From UBA7803 sp041686955 (GTDB lineage: Bacteria; Pseudomonadota; Gammaproteobacteria; Pseudomonadales; Azotimanducaceae), in the NCBI GenBank assembly GCA_041686955.1, contig JAWLCV010000003.1, positions 1 through 64,000 of the forward strand: a stretch of DNA of 64,000 nt, given 5' to 3'. The notes under the pieces were generated by a model. It worked only from the letters and a program-made list of their open reading frames with translations, did no database searches and was not told the origin of the DNA. Shown one piece after another: positions 47,947 through 56,667 of this stretch (its first letter is position 1; every line of letters begins with the position of its first letter). Both the position numbers and the translations under genes were made by a program.

Positions 47947-48978
47947 ATGCAAGCAGGGCTTGTCACCGGCCGGCGCCGGATCGAGCTGAGAGAGTTTCCG
48001 GAACCGGAGCCCACGCCCGGCAAGGCCGTGGTGCAGATCGCCTATTGCGGCATCTGCGGCACCGACGTGCACGCGTACCAGTCCGGCGCGCCGTACAACC
48101 CGGCCATCTGCGGGCACGAATGGTGCGGCACGGTCAGTGCCGTCGCCGCCGGGCTCGACGTCAGGGAAGGCGACCGGGTGGCCATCGGCATCGCCGGGCC
48201 CTGTGGCCGCTGCGCGACCTGCCAGCGCGGTGACCCGGCGCACTGCGAAGCGGCCTTCGCGGGGCTGGTGGGCGCCGGCCCGCTGGCCGCGCCTCATGGC
48301 GGTTTCGCGTCCGCCATCGCCATCGATGCAGCCCGGCTCTACGGGGTCGCGAGCGGGATCGACGACGTTCGCGCCGCCATGCTCGAGCCCGCCACCATCG
48401 CCCTGCACGCGGTGCGGCGCACGCCGCTCCGACTCGGCGACTCCGTGGTGGTCATCGGCGCGGGTCCCATCGGGCTTCTCGTGCTGCAGTGCGCGCGCGC
48501 CGCCGGAGCCGGCTGCGTGGTGCTCGTGGAGCCGCAGCCGGCGCGGCGCGCCCTGGGGGAGACCCTGGGGGCCGACCTCGCCCTGGACCCCACGGTGGAC
48601 GACGTCGCCGAGCGGCTCAGGGCGCTCACCGGCCAGTCGGGTGCCGATACCGTGTTCGAGTGCGCCGGCGTCCCGGCCACCGTTCAAACCGCCGTGGCGC
48701 TCGCCCGACGCGGTGGCGTGGTTTCCCTGGTGGGGGTGCCGAACGCGCCGGCGCAGATCGATGCAGCCGGGTGGCTCGTCAAGGAAGTTCGGCTCACCGC
48801 GTCCCTCGGCTACACCCGCGACGAGTTCGCGCTGACTCAGGGACTGGTGCTCGACGGCCGGCTCGATCTGCCGCCGCTGCACACCTCCACCGTGGGGCTC
48901 GCCGACGTTGCCGCGGCCTTCGATGCCCTGTGCGACTCGCCGGCCGAGGTCAAGATCCTGGTGGATCCCAACCGATGA
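47947..48978 (+). CDS. Zinc-dependent medium-chain alcohol dehydrogenase
   Basis: A 343-residue NAD(P)-dependent MDR with the catalytic zinc ligands in YCGICGTDVH and GHEWCG, and the structural-zinc cluster CGRCATCQRGDPAHC. The coenzyme motif GAGPIGLLVLQCA follows. It oxidises a secondary alcohol or polyol, as in threonine or sorbitol dehydrogenase relatives. ATG 47947 has GGAGGT 10 nt upstream. It begins a three-gene plus-strand run with the TIM-barrel isomerase and the 2OG oxygenase. Confidence 0.9.
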   Translation: MQAGLVTGRRRIELREFPEPEPTPGKAVVQIAYCGICGTDVHAYQSGAPYNPAICGHEWCGTVSAVAAGLDVREGDRVAIGIAGPCGRCATCQRGDPAHCEAAFAGLVGAGPLAAPHGGFASAIAIDAARLYGVASGIDDVRAAMLEPATIALHAVRRTPLRLGDSVVVIGAGPIGLLVLQCARAAGAGCVVLVEPQPARRALGETLGADLALDPTVDDVAERLRALTGQSGADTVFECAGVPATVQTAVALARRGGVVSLVGVPNAPAQIDAAGWLVKEVRLTASLGYTRDEFALTQGLVLDGRLDLPPLHTSTVGLADVAAAFDALCDSPAEVKILVDPNR

Positions 48979-49016
48979 TTCCGGGCGCCGACTCACCGGA
49001 ACCGTAGGCCGTCGTC

Positions 49017-49814
49017 ATGCACGAGCTGTCGCTGGCCGCCGGAGCCCTTCCCGAATTCACCGCGGACGTGGTGGCGGAGGCCGCCGGTCGCGCCGGCTTC
49101 GGCATGGCCGGGTTCACGGTGGATCCGGCCTCCTGGGATGGGGCCATGACCCGCCGCGTCGCCCGGCTGGTGGAGCAGTGGCAGCTCCGGGTCCTCGACG
49201 TGGAGGTGGTGTGGATTCCCGCGGGAGGAAAGCTGGACGACGGTCACCGCCGGATCGTCGACGTGGCGCTCGAGCTTGGAGCTCGCAACCTGCTGGTGGT
49301 GAGCTCCGAACCGGACGCCGGGCGGACCGGCGCCGCGCTGCACCGCTTGTGTGAATGGTCGGCCCCGGGCGGCATGCGGGTGGCGCTGGAGTTCCTGATG
49401 ATCACGGCTGTCCGCACCCTGCCGGACGCGCTGGCGGCGGTGCGCCGCTGCGATCATCCCTCGGCGGCGATTCTCGTCGATGCCCTCCATCTGCAGCGCA
49501 GCGGCGGCCGGCCCGACGACCTGAGGAGCCTGGAGCGGCGGCTGCTGCCTTACGCCCAGCTCTGCGACGGGCCCGCGAGCTGCGGCGACAGCCAGAAGCA
49601 GTATCTCGAAGATGCTCTCGATCGCCGGGACTCGCCTGGACGCGGCGAACTGCCCCTCCGCGAGCTGCTGACGGTTCTCGCCGACGACTGTCCGCTGAGC
49701 CTCGAGGTTCGCTCGCGCCGCGTGCGTGAGGCGCTCCCGGACCCCGTGGCGCGTGCCCACGCGCTGCGCCGGGACGCCATCGACTTCCTCCAACCCGCGG
49801 CAGGCGAGCGGTGA
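49017..49814 (+). CDS. Sugar phosphate isomerase/epimerase-like TIM-barrel protein
   Basis: A 265-residue TIM-barrel protein of the xylose isomerase-like/AP endonuclease 2 superfamily. Strands such as LLVVSSEPD, MRVALEFLM and AAILVDALHL supply candidate metal ligands (Glu, Asp, His), but the match is loose. Family members isomerise sugars or act on inositol and hydroxypyruvate. GTAG lies upstream of ATG 49017; its stop overlaps the next gene (49811-49814), so they are coupled. Confidence 0.75.
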   Translation: MHELSLAAGALPEFTADVVAEAAGRAGFGMAGFTVDPASWDGAMTRRVARLVEQWQLRVLDVEVVWIPAGGKLDDGHRRIVDVALELGARNLLVVSSEPDAGRTGAALHRLCEWSAPGGMRVALEFLMITAVRTLPDALAAVRRCDHPSAAILVDALHLQRSGGRPDDLRSLERRLLPYAQLCDGPASCGDSQKQYLEDALDRRDSPGRGELPLRELLTVLADDCPLSLEVRSRRVREALPDPVARAHALRRDAIDFLQPAAGER

Positions 49815-50899
49815 ACGTCGCCGCGCAGATCGACCACGCCGTGCGCCTGCACCACGCCGGCCGGTACGATGCCGCGGCCGAGCTCTATCGGCGGATTCTC
49901 GCCGTGGATCCCCGTCATCTGGGCGCCCTGAACGGCCTCGGGATGATCGAGTTCCAAGCCGGCCGTTTCACCGCCGCCATCGCGCTCCTGGAACGGGTGG
50001 TGGCCGTGGCCGGCGAGCACGGCGGTTTTCTCATGAACCTGGGCGCCGTGCACGACCGCGCCGGCAACCCTCGGCAGGCGGAGCGCTGCTACGCCCGGGC
50101 CATCGCCGCAGCGCCTCAATACCCCGACCCGTACTACAACCTCGGCGCCCTGTACCTGCGACGGGGGAATCCCGAGGCCGCCATCGAGGTGTTCGACCGC
50201 TGCATGGCCGCCATCGGCCGGGAGTTCCACGCCCTGGCGTACAAGGCTCACGCCCTCTTCGACGCCAGCCGGGAGGACGAAGCCCGTTACCTGCTCGACT
50301 ACGGCCGCTACGTCCGCGTATTTCCCTTCGAACCGCCGGACGGCTACGAGAGCATCGCCGCCTTCGACGACGCCCTGGCCTGGCACGTGGAGAGCCACCC
50401 CACCTTGCGAGCCAACGTCATGTCCACCGTCCGGGGCAGACACACCGGAGAGCTGCTGAAGGAGCCCAAAGGCCCCATGGCGGCCATGGAGCCTCGGATT
50501 CACGAGGCGGTGGCCTGGTACCTGGCCCAGCTACCCGACGACCCGGACCACCCCGTCGTGCGCTGGGCGCCCCGGCGCTGGAAGCTCACCTCCTGGGGGG
50601 TGGTGATGTCCGACGGGGGCCACGAGCGCTCCCACATCCATCCCAACGGCTGGATCAGCGGCGTCTTCTACCTGCGGCTGCCCGACCCGGTGACCGATCC
50701 GGCTGCGGGCCATCAGGGCTGGCTGCGCTTCGGTCAGCCCACCCCGGAGCTGGGCGTCAAGTCCGAGGCACGTCTCTCGGACTACCAGCCCGGCTACGGC
50801 CGCATGGTGCTGTTCCCGTCGTACTTCTACCACGGCACGGTGCCCTTCCAGAGCACCACCCGCCGTATCTGCGTCTCCTTCGACGTGGAGCCGCTGTGA
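49811..50899 (+). CDS. TPR protein fused to a putative 2OG-Fe(II) oxygenase
   Basis: A 362-residue protein. Residues 1-150 are three to four tetratricopeptide repeats (AELYRRILAVDPRHLGALN, RHYNLGALY-type). The C-terminal 180 residues fit the 2OG-Fe(II)_Oxy_5 family, with the iron motif HIHPNGWISGVFYLRLP and the distal His and Arg in FYHGTVPF and RRICVSFD. The architecture suggests TPR-mediated docking of a protein or glycan substrate that is then hydroxylated. It is coupled to the preceding TIM-barrel gene. Confidence 0.82.
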   Translation: MNVAAQIDHAVRLHHAGRYDAAAELYRRILAVDPRHLGALNGLGMIEFQAGRFTAAIALLERVVAVAGEHGGFLMNLGAVHDRAGNPRQAERCYARAIAAAPQYPDPYYNLGALYLRRGNPEAAIEVFDRCMAAIGREFHALAYKAHALFDASREDEARYLLDYGRYVRVFPFEPPDGYESIAAFDDALAWHVESHPTLRANVMSTVRGRHTGELLKEPKGPMAAMEPRIHEAVAWYLAQLPDDPDHPVVRWAPRRWKLTSWGVVMSDGGHERSHIHPNGWISGVFYLRLPDPVTDPAAGHQGWLRFGQPTPELGVKSEARLSDYQPGYGRMVLFPSYFYHGTVPFQSTTRRICVSFDVEPL

Positions 50900-50904
50900 G
50901 GGGT

Positions 50905-50930
50905 GGCGAGCCCCGAAGACGGGGCTCGCC
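50905..50930. terminator. Perfect 11-bp hairpin between convergent genes
   Basis: GGCGAGCCCCG and CGGGGCTCGCC flank an AAGA loop, 5 nt after the TPR-2OG gene and 18 nt from the TonB receptor stop. No T-run follows, so a bidirectional stop is likely but not of the standard type. Confidence 0.6.
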
Positions 50931-50947
50931 GGATTCCCCTGGTGCGT

Positions 50948-53371
50948 CTACATGTTGTAGGTCAGCTCCAGGCCCCAGTGACGGGGCTGGTTCATCTGCA
51001 CGAAGTTGAACAGCCCGGCCACGAAGGTGCCGGTGGACGCATAGATCTCGTCGGTGACGTTCTTCACGAACAGCGACGCCCGGTAGCGGTCGTCCGCGGA
51101 CCGCCAGGTGGCGGAGACGTCGAAGATGTTCGACTCGTCACGAATCGGCGTGACCCGGGTACCGTCGTAGTTGGTGATGCCGTCCAGCGTACCCGCCGGG
51201 AGCCCCGCCGCGACGATGCTGGTCTCATCCGAGTAGCGCCAGGTGCCGACGAGGGTGAGGTTGCCCGCATCGCCCAGCAACACCTCGTAGGCGGCATCCA
51301 GCCGCGCCTGCCAATCCGGGGCCTGGCTCGGCGGCAGGTACGACACGTCCACGGGGACCAGGAAGCCCGCGGAGGCTCCCGCCGGGGTGAACACCTCGGT
51401 GGCGTCGGCACACTGGGTGAAGCCGGCCGGCGGCGCGGCCGTGGGTAGCACGCCGTTCACCGCCGAGCACCAGTCTTCGTTCTTGGCGTCCAGGTAGCCC
51501 ACGGTGAGGTTGACGGTGAGGGCCTCGGTGACCAGCGCCGTGACCTCGAGCTCCACGCCCTTGTTCTCGGCCGAGCCGACGTTGTCCGTCACCGTTTCCT
51601 GACCGGCGCCGCCGGGGGCCGGCCGGATGGTGGCCCGCTGCAGGTCCTGGTAGTCCATCAGGAACACGGACGCGTTCAAGCGTACCCGGTCGTCCAGGAG
51701 ATCGGCCTTGAGCCCGAGCTCGTAGTTGTCCACGGTCTCCTCGTCGAAGGGACCGATGCTGAACGCCGTGTTGCCGCGGCCGTTGAAGCCGCCTGAGCGG
51801 AAGCCCTTGGCCCAGCTCGCGTACACCATCACCTCGTCGTTGAAGAAGTAGTTGACCCCCAGCTTCGGGCTCACGTCGTCCCACTCCTCGGATTTGTTGA
51901 GCTCCGTGCTGACGGGGCCGGCGCCCAGGTCGAGTTGGCAGGTGCGGGTCACCGGATCGCCGAAGCCCACGCCGCAGTGCTCGAAGTCCTTCTGTTCCTC
52001 GGAGTAGCGGATGCCCGCCGTCAGCGAGAGCTGATCCGTCACGTCCAGATCCACCTGACCGAACGCCGCCCAGGCCTCGTTCTGCTGCACGCTGTGGCCG
52101 AAGATCTCCGGAGCCGGCGCGACGAACGCGCCCCGGGTGAACTGGCCCATCTCGTACTCCTGCTCGAAGTAGTACAGACCCGTGACCAGGTGGAAGGTGT
52201 CGGAAAACTCCGAGGCGAAGCGCAACTCGTGGCTGAACTGGTAGTGGTCCTGAATCCGCTGGGTGATGAACAGGTCGTAGTCCGTGGTATCGAAGTCGTT
52301 GACCACGTCCTCCTCCACGTCGCGGTAATTGCCGATGTAGGTGAAGGTGCCGACACCGTCCACGTAGCGATTGACGTTGGCGGTGAGGCCCCAGACGTCG
52401 AAGTCGGAGAAGCTGCCGTCGTCCTGATCGTGGCGCACGTCGAAGCTGTCGTCGTCTACTTCCCGGCCGCAGAACGCCGCCGCGTCTTCCGGGTTGCCGA
52501 ACACCCCGGCGATGAAGTCGATCACCAGATCGTTGCCGCCGGTGAACGGTATGGTGGTTCGCGGATCCGAGGGACAGGCGCTGTACGGCACGTTGCCCCA
52601 GGAGTCGTCGCGGGTGCGGTTGTACTCGCCCCGGAGCACCACGTCCCAGTTCTCGTTCGGCACCCACTTCACGCTGGGCAGAACGGTGATGCGGTCCTGG
52701 CCATTGACGTCCGGCGCCCCCGGCGACTTGTTCTCGTAGAAGCCATCCGAGTTGCTGGACTTGGCGGCCACCCGGAAGGCGAGCTCGTCGGACACGGCCA
52801 GGTTGGCCACGGCCTTCACGTCCAGGCGGCTCTCGCTGCCCGCGAGAACGGACACGCCGAACTCGTTCTGCTCCAGGTTCGGCTCGTTGTGCTTGAGGTG
52901 CACCACGCCGCCGATGGCGTTGCGGCCGAACAGGGTGCCCTGGGGCCCGCGCAGCACTTCCACTGCCGAGACGTCCACGAAGTCCTGCAGCGCGGTGGAG
53001 ACCCTACCCTGATAGACGTCGTCGATGAAGGTGGCGATGCCCGGGTCGGTGGCGGACTCGATGTCGGTGCTGCCCACTCCACGGATGTAGAACGCGGCCG
53101 CATTCTGGAAAGCGCCTACCGGCTGGAGCTGCACGTTGGGGGCGATGCCGTTTAGGTCACGGGCGTCCTGAGGGTAGTTGCTCTGCAGCCGATCCCCGGA
53201 GATGGCCGTCACCGAGATGGGCACCTCCTGGAGCGACTCGGTGCGCCGGGTTGCAGTGACCACCACCTCCTCCAGCACGCTTCGAGCATCCGTCTGCGCG
53301 GCCGCCGGCAGCGCCGGAATGGCCGCGGTGGTTCCAGCGATGGCGCTGGCCAACAGCGATCGTTTGAACAT
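50948..53371 (-). CDS. TonB-dependent outer-membrane receptor
   Basis: Uptake of a large or hydrophobic substrate through the outer membrane, powered by TonB. The 807-residue precursor has a signal peptide ending LPAAAQ, the plug domain (EEVVVTATRRTESLQEVPIS, then FIDDVYQGRVSTA and RGPQGTLFGRNAIGGVV), and a 22-strand barrel closing with RHWGLELTYNM. It resembles the sphingomonad-type receptors that sit in catabolic clusters, not siderophore receptors. ATG 53371 starts the signal peptide. An inverted repeat at 53418-53455 precedes it. Confidence 0.95.
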   Translation of the reverse strand: MFKRSLLASAIAGTTAAIPALPAAAQTDARSVLEEVVVTATRRTESLQEVPISVTAISGDRLQSNYPQDARDLNGIAPNVQLQPVGAFQNAAAFYIRGVGSTDIESATDPGIATFIDDVYQGRVSTALQDFVDVSAVEVLRGPQGTLFGRNAIGGVVHLKHNEPNLEQNEFGVSVLAGSESRLDVKAVANLAVSDELAFRVAAKSSNSDGFYENKSPGAPDVNGQDRITVLPSVKWVPNENWDVVLRGEYNRTRDDSWGNVPYSACPSDPRTTIPFTGGNDLVIDFIAGVFGNPEDAAAFCGREVDDDSFDVRHDQDDGSFSDFDVWGLTANVNRYVDGVGTFTYIGNYRDVEEDVVNDFDTTDYDLFITQRIQDHYQFSHELRFASEFSDTFHLVTGLYYFEQEYEMGQFTRGAFVAPAPEIFGHSVQQNEAWAAFGQVDLDVTDQLSLTAGIRYSEEQKDFEHCGVGFGDPVTRTCQLDLGAGPVSTELNKSEEWDDVSPKLGVNYFFNDEVMVYASWAKGFRSGGFNGRGNTAFSIGPFDEETVDNYELGLKADLLDDRVRLNASVFLMDYQDLQRATIRPAPGGAGQETVTDNVGSAENKGVELEVTALVTEALTVNLTVGYLDAKNEDWCSAVNGVLPTAAPPAGFTQCADATEVFTPAGASAGFLVPVDVSYLPPSQAPDWQARLDAAYEVLLGDAGNLTLVGTWRYSDETSIVAAGLPAGTLDGITNYDGTRVTPIRDESNIFDVSATWRSADDRYRASLFVKNVTDEIYASTGTFVAGLFNFVQMNQPRHWGLELTYNM

Positions 53372-53417
53372 CTTTCTCTCCCAATGCAATCGTGACTCGA
53401 CGGTCACGAACCAAACG

Positions 53418-53455
53418 CCGGTTCGGGTATTGTCGTTCGTGCTTCCCCGAACCGG
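53418..53455. promoter_or_regulatory. 10-bp inverted repeat upstream of the TonB receptor gene
   Basis: CCGGTTCGGG (53418-53427) and CCCGAACCGG (53446-53455) are perfect complements with 18 bp between them, and a further CGAACC half-site lies at 53407. It could be a regulator site or a hairpin ending the upstream SDR transcript; no T-run follows. Confidence 0.55.
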
Positions 53456-53518
53456 CCTATCCAGCCGCGCTGGCCTCGGGCCAGCGGCGACCGACCACAG
53501 AAGTGCAGGTTGCCGCGC

Positions 53519-54307
53519 TCACAGCAGCAACCATCCTCCATCCACCGGCAGGTAGATGCCGGTGACGAAATCGCTCATGGACGAGGCCAGAAACAGCGCG
53601 GCCTTGCCCTGCTCCACGGGGTCGCCCCAGTGGCCCGCGGGCAGGCGGGCGATCCGATCGGCAACCGTGTCCGCCAGCGGATCACCGGTGGCGGCTGGCG
53701 GCTGACCGGCGGTGGCCGGCGGCTCCCCCTCCCCCACCCAGGTTGGCCCGGGGGCCAGCGCGTTGACGTTGATGCGGTGAGGGGCCAGCTCGAGCGCCAG
53801 CGCCCGGGTGATCTGCACCACCGCCGCCTTGGAGCCGTCGTAGGTGACCCCCACGCCCGGGGACACCGCCTGGGTCGAGGCGATGTTGATGATGCGTCCT
53901 CCGCGTCCCGCTGCGACCATCAGACGGGCCGCGGCGCGGCAGCAATAGAAGACGCCGTCCACGTTCACCGACCAGAGCTTCCGCCACTTGGCGTCGGTGA
54001 TGGTGGCCACCGGACCGCCGTAGCCGGAATACACCCCGGCGTTGTTCACCATGATGTCGAGCGACCCCAGGCGCCGGACGGTCTCCTCCAGCGCCGCATC
54101 CACCGCCGCGCCATCGCTCACGTCGAGCTCCATGGCCGCGCCGCCGATCTCGTCGGCCACCCGCGCCGCCCCTGCGCCGTCCACGTCGCTGACCATCACG
54201 GCAGCGCCGGCCCCGGCCAGGGTCCGGGCGATGGCAGCGCCGATACCGTGGGCGGCGCCGGTGACGTGGGCCACCTTGCCGCTGAGATCGATCCAGTCCG
54301 CGCTCAT
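53519..54307 (-). CDS. Short-chain dehydrogenase/reductase
   Basis: A 262-residue SDR with TGAAHGIGAAIAR, NNAGVYSGYG, IINIASTQA and the catalytic YDGSKAA. It follows the aminotransferase by an ATGA overlap (54304-54307), in a minus-strand cassette (LLM enzyme, aminotransferase, SDR) whose starts and stops overlap. The oxidation of a hydroxyl to a ketone before or after transamination would make chemical sense, but the substrate is unknown. Confidence 0.9.
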   Translation of the reverse strand: MSADWIDLSGKVAHVTGAAHGIGAAIARTLAGAGAAVMVSDVDGAGAARVADEIGGAAMELDVSDGAAVDAALEETVRRLGSLDIMVNNAGVYSGYGGPVATITDAKWRKLWSVNVDGVFYCCRAAARLMVAAGRGGRIINIASTQAVSPGVGVTYDGSKAAVVQITRALALELAPHRINVNALAPGPTWVGEGEPPATAGQPPAATGDPLADTVADRIARLPAGHWGDPVEQGKAALFLASSMSDFVTGIYLPVDGGWLLL

Positions 54308-55641
54308 GAGTCGAACAGACCCTCCCGCAGCACGTCCTCCAGGGAGCTCTGGAAGACCTCGATCAGCCGGTCCACTTCCGCGTCGCCGTGCGCCGCGCTG
54401 AGAAACGCGCGCTGGGTCCCCGGCACCAGCACCCCCCGGTTCAGGGCGTGCAGGTAGAACGCCTTCTGTGCCGCCTGATTGACAGGCTTGACGTCCCGCA
54501 TGCTTTCAATGGGATCGCGCTGGAAGAACATGTGGAACATGCTGCCCACATGCTTCATCTGTGCCGGAATCTGTCGCTCCTGACAATATCCGTTGATGCT
54601 CTGCGCCAGGCGCTCGCCGGCGGCGTCCAGCCGCCGGTAGATCTCCGGGTGCCGGGCAAGGTGGCCGACGGCGGCGGCCCCCGCCTCCATGGTCAGCGGA
54701 TTGCCCGAGAAGGTGCCTCCGGAGAAGATGCCCCGCGCGGCGGCGAGCCCGGTGAACACTTCCATCACGTCCGCGCGCCCGGCCACCGCCCCGATGGGCA
54801 GGCCACCGCCGAGTACCTTGCCGTAGGTGGCGAGATCCGGCACCACGCCGAACCGTTCCTGGGCGCCCCCATAGGCCAGCCGAAAGCCGGTGATGACCTC
54901 ATCGATGCCGAACAGAACCCCGGCGCCACGGCACACCTCGGCCAGCTCCGCCAGGAACTCGCCGGCCCCGGGTTGCGGGTTGGAACTCTGCACCCCCTCC
55001 ACCAGCACCAGGGCGAGCTCTTCTGCGTGCCGGCGAATCAGATCGAAAGCCGCCGAATCGCGGTACGGCAGCAGCATGACCAGCTCCTCGAGCTGGGGAG
55101 GAATGCCGTGCCCCATGGGCAGCGGCCGCGGTGCGTCCGCGGGGCTCGCGGGGTCGGTCACCCACATGCCGTAGTCGTGGGCGCCGTGATAGAAGCCGTC
55201 GAACAGGGCGATCCTATGGCGGCCGCTGAAGGCGCGCGCCGCGCGCATGGCGTACATGGTGGCTTCCGAGCCGGTGTTGCAGAACACCACCCGCTCGGCG
55301 CAGGGGCTGGCCTCGTGCAGCAGCGCCGCCAGCTTCATCTGCGCGGTGGTATGGATGCCGAACATCCAGCCCAGCTCCGTGCGATCCTTGATGGCCCGCT
55401 CCACCTCCGGATGCCCGTGGCCCAGCATGTGCAGCCCGAAGCCTACGGACGTGTCCAGATAGCGGTTGCCGTCGGCGTCGTAGACGTAAGCCCCCTCCCC
55501 GCGGTGGATGAAGATGGGATGGGGCATTTCCAGATTGGCCGCCAGGCCCGAGTTGAGGATCTCGGCCCGCTCCCCGGCGATGGCCTGGGAGCGTGGTGTT
55601 CTCGCGAGCAACTCCGCTCGGGCCTCGGCGACTGTGGTCAC
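54304..55641 (-). CDS. Class III PLP aminotransferase, GSA-aminomutase-like
   Basis: A 445-residue PLP enzyme. Landmarks are NTGSEATMYAMRAAR, DGFYHGAHD, GIDEVITGF with the Asp that contacts the PLP nitrogen, and the catalytic lysine in TYGKVLGGGLPIGAV. These resemble glutamate-1-semialdehyde aminomutase, but the gene is in a catabolic cassette and not near heme genes, so an amine or amino-acid transaminase is more likely. Both ends overlap neighbours by ATGA, giving tight coupling. Confidence 0.9.
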   Translation of the reverse strand: MTTVAEARAELLARTPRSQAIAGERAEILNSGLAANLEMPHPIFIHRGEGAYVYDADGNRYLDTSVGFGLHMLGHGHPEVERAIKDRTELGWMFGIHTTAQMKLAALLHEASPCAERVVFCNTGSEATMYAMRAARAFSGRHRIALFDGFYHGAHDYGMWVTDPASPADAPRPLPMGHGIPPQLEELVMLLPYRDSAAFDLIRRHAEELALVLVEGVQSSNPQPGAGEFLAELAEVCRGAGVLFGIDEVITGFRLAYGGAQERFGVVPDLATYGKVLGGGLPIGAVAGRADVMEVFTGLAAARGIFSGGTFSGNPLTMEAGAAAVGHLARHPEIYRRLDAAGERLAQSINGYCQERQIPAQMKHVGSMFHMFFQRDPIESMRDVKPVNQAAQKAFYLHALNRGVLVPGTQRAFLSAAHGDAEVDRLIEVFQSSLEDVLREGLFDS

Positions 55642-56603
55642 TTGCCCGCCAGCCTCGCCACCACCGGAGCGAAGGCCTCCATGGCGGCCTCACCCACCGT
55701 GACGTACGAAATGCCGTGGAGCTCGCGGCGCCGCTCGAGCTCCTCGCACACGGTGTCCACGGAGCCGAAGAGCGCATGCGGATGGCGCCGCATCTCGTCT
55801 TCCGTGTAGCCGAACGTCCCGGCGAAGTTTTCGAGCACGGGCCCCGGGTCGTCCATCACGAACGTGAAGTAGGCGCCGATCTCGATCTCCAGGGCGTCGA
55901 ATCGGTCGCCGGCACCCTCGCGCACCCAGCCGATCTTGCGCTGGGTTTCTTCTTCCGAGGAGGAGCGGACCCCATCGGGGCCGATGGTTCCGGAGCGGTT
56001 GTTGAAGTTCAGGCTGACGATGTCGGCCTCCCGCCCCGCCAGCCGGAGGATGCGGGGGCTGCCGCCGCCGATCATGATGGGCGGCTTCGACAGCGGCTTG
56101 GGGATTCCTTCGAAGTCCCGCCAGTGGATCGTGTCGTTGTCCACGTTCACCAGCCCTTCGCCGCGAAACGCCTTCACCCCTTCCAGCACGTCCGCCAGCC
56201 GGTCGATGCGGATGCCGGGGCGATCGAAGGGGATTCCCACCGCCCGGTACTCCTCCTCGAGCCAGCCAGCCCCCAGGCCCAGCTCCAGGCGGCCGCCGGA
56301 CAACAGGTCGATGGTCATGGCCGACTTGGTGAGCACCACCGGGTTGTAGTAGTCGATGCAGAAGACCCGGCAGCCGATACGAATGTCCCGGGTCACCGCC
56401 GCCGCGTAGGCCATGGCGGGAACGGCCGCCAGCGACTGCACCGGATGGTTGGTCTTGTCGATGGCCGGACCGGGGCCGAGCAGATGGTCGGCTAAGTGAA
56501 ACGCCGAGTAACCGAGCTCTTCGGCCCGGCGCACCTTGTCTGCCCATTCGGCGCCCGAGTCGGCGTTGAACGACTGCACGGCGAAGCGAAATGGCTTGTT
56601 CAT
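55638..56603 (-). CDS. Luciferase-like (LLM) flavin/F420 oxidoreductase
   Basis: A 321-residue TIM-barrel enzyme of the bacterial luciferase superfamily, close in pattern to the F420-type TIGR03621 group: AEELGYSAFHLADHL, LDLLSGGRLELGLGAGW-like sequence and GGGSPRILRLAGREADIV. If it really uses F420, the host must make that cofactor; FMN is the other choice. ATG 56603 has AGGGAGAGGGG just before it. It is coupled to the aminotransferase by ATGA. Confidence 0.85.
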   Translation of the reverse strand: MNKPFRFAVQSFNADSGAEWADKVRRAEELGYSAFHLADHLLGPGPAIDKTNHPVQSLAAVPAMAYAAAVTRDIRIGCRVFCIDYYNPVVLTKSAMTIDLLSGGRLELGLGAGWLEEEYRAVGIPFDRPGIRIDRLADVLEGVKAFRGEGLVNVDNDTIHWRDFEGIPKPLSKPPIMIGGGSPRILRLAGREADIVSLNFNNRSGTIGPDGVRSSSEEETQRKIGWVREGAGDRFDALEIEIGAYFTFVMDDPGPVLENFAGTFGYTEDEMRRHPHALFGSVDTVCEELERRRELHGISYVTVGEAAMEAFAPVVARLAGK

Positions 56604-56667
56604 CCCCTCTCCCTCTACGCTCCTCATGTGCCGGCGCGCGCCCTCTCGGCCGCGCCGCCCCGACGCG

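Noticed and set aside
50905..50930. Standard rho-independent terminator
   Set aside because: Perfect stem but no T-run on either strand; listed only as a probable transcript-end hairpin.
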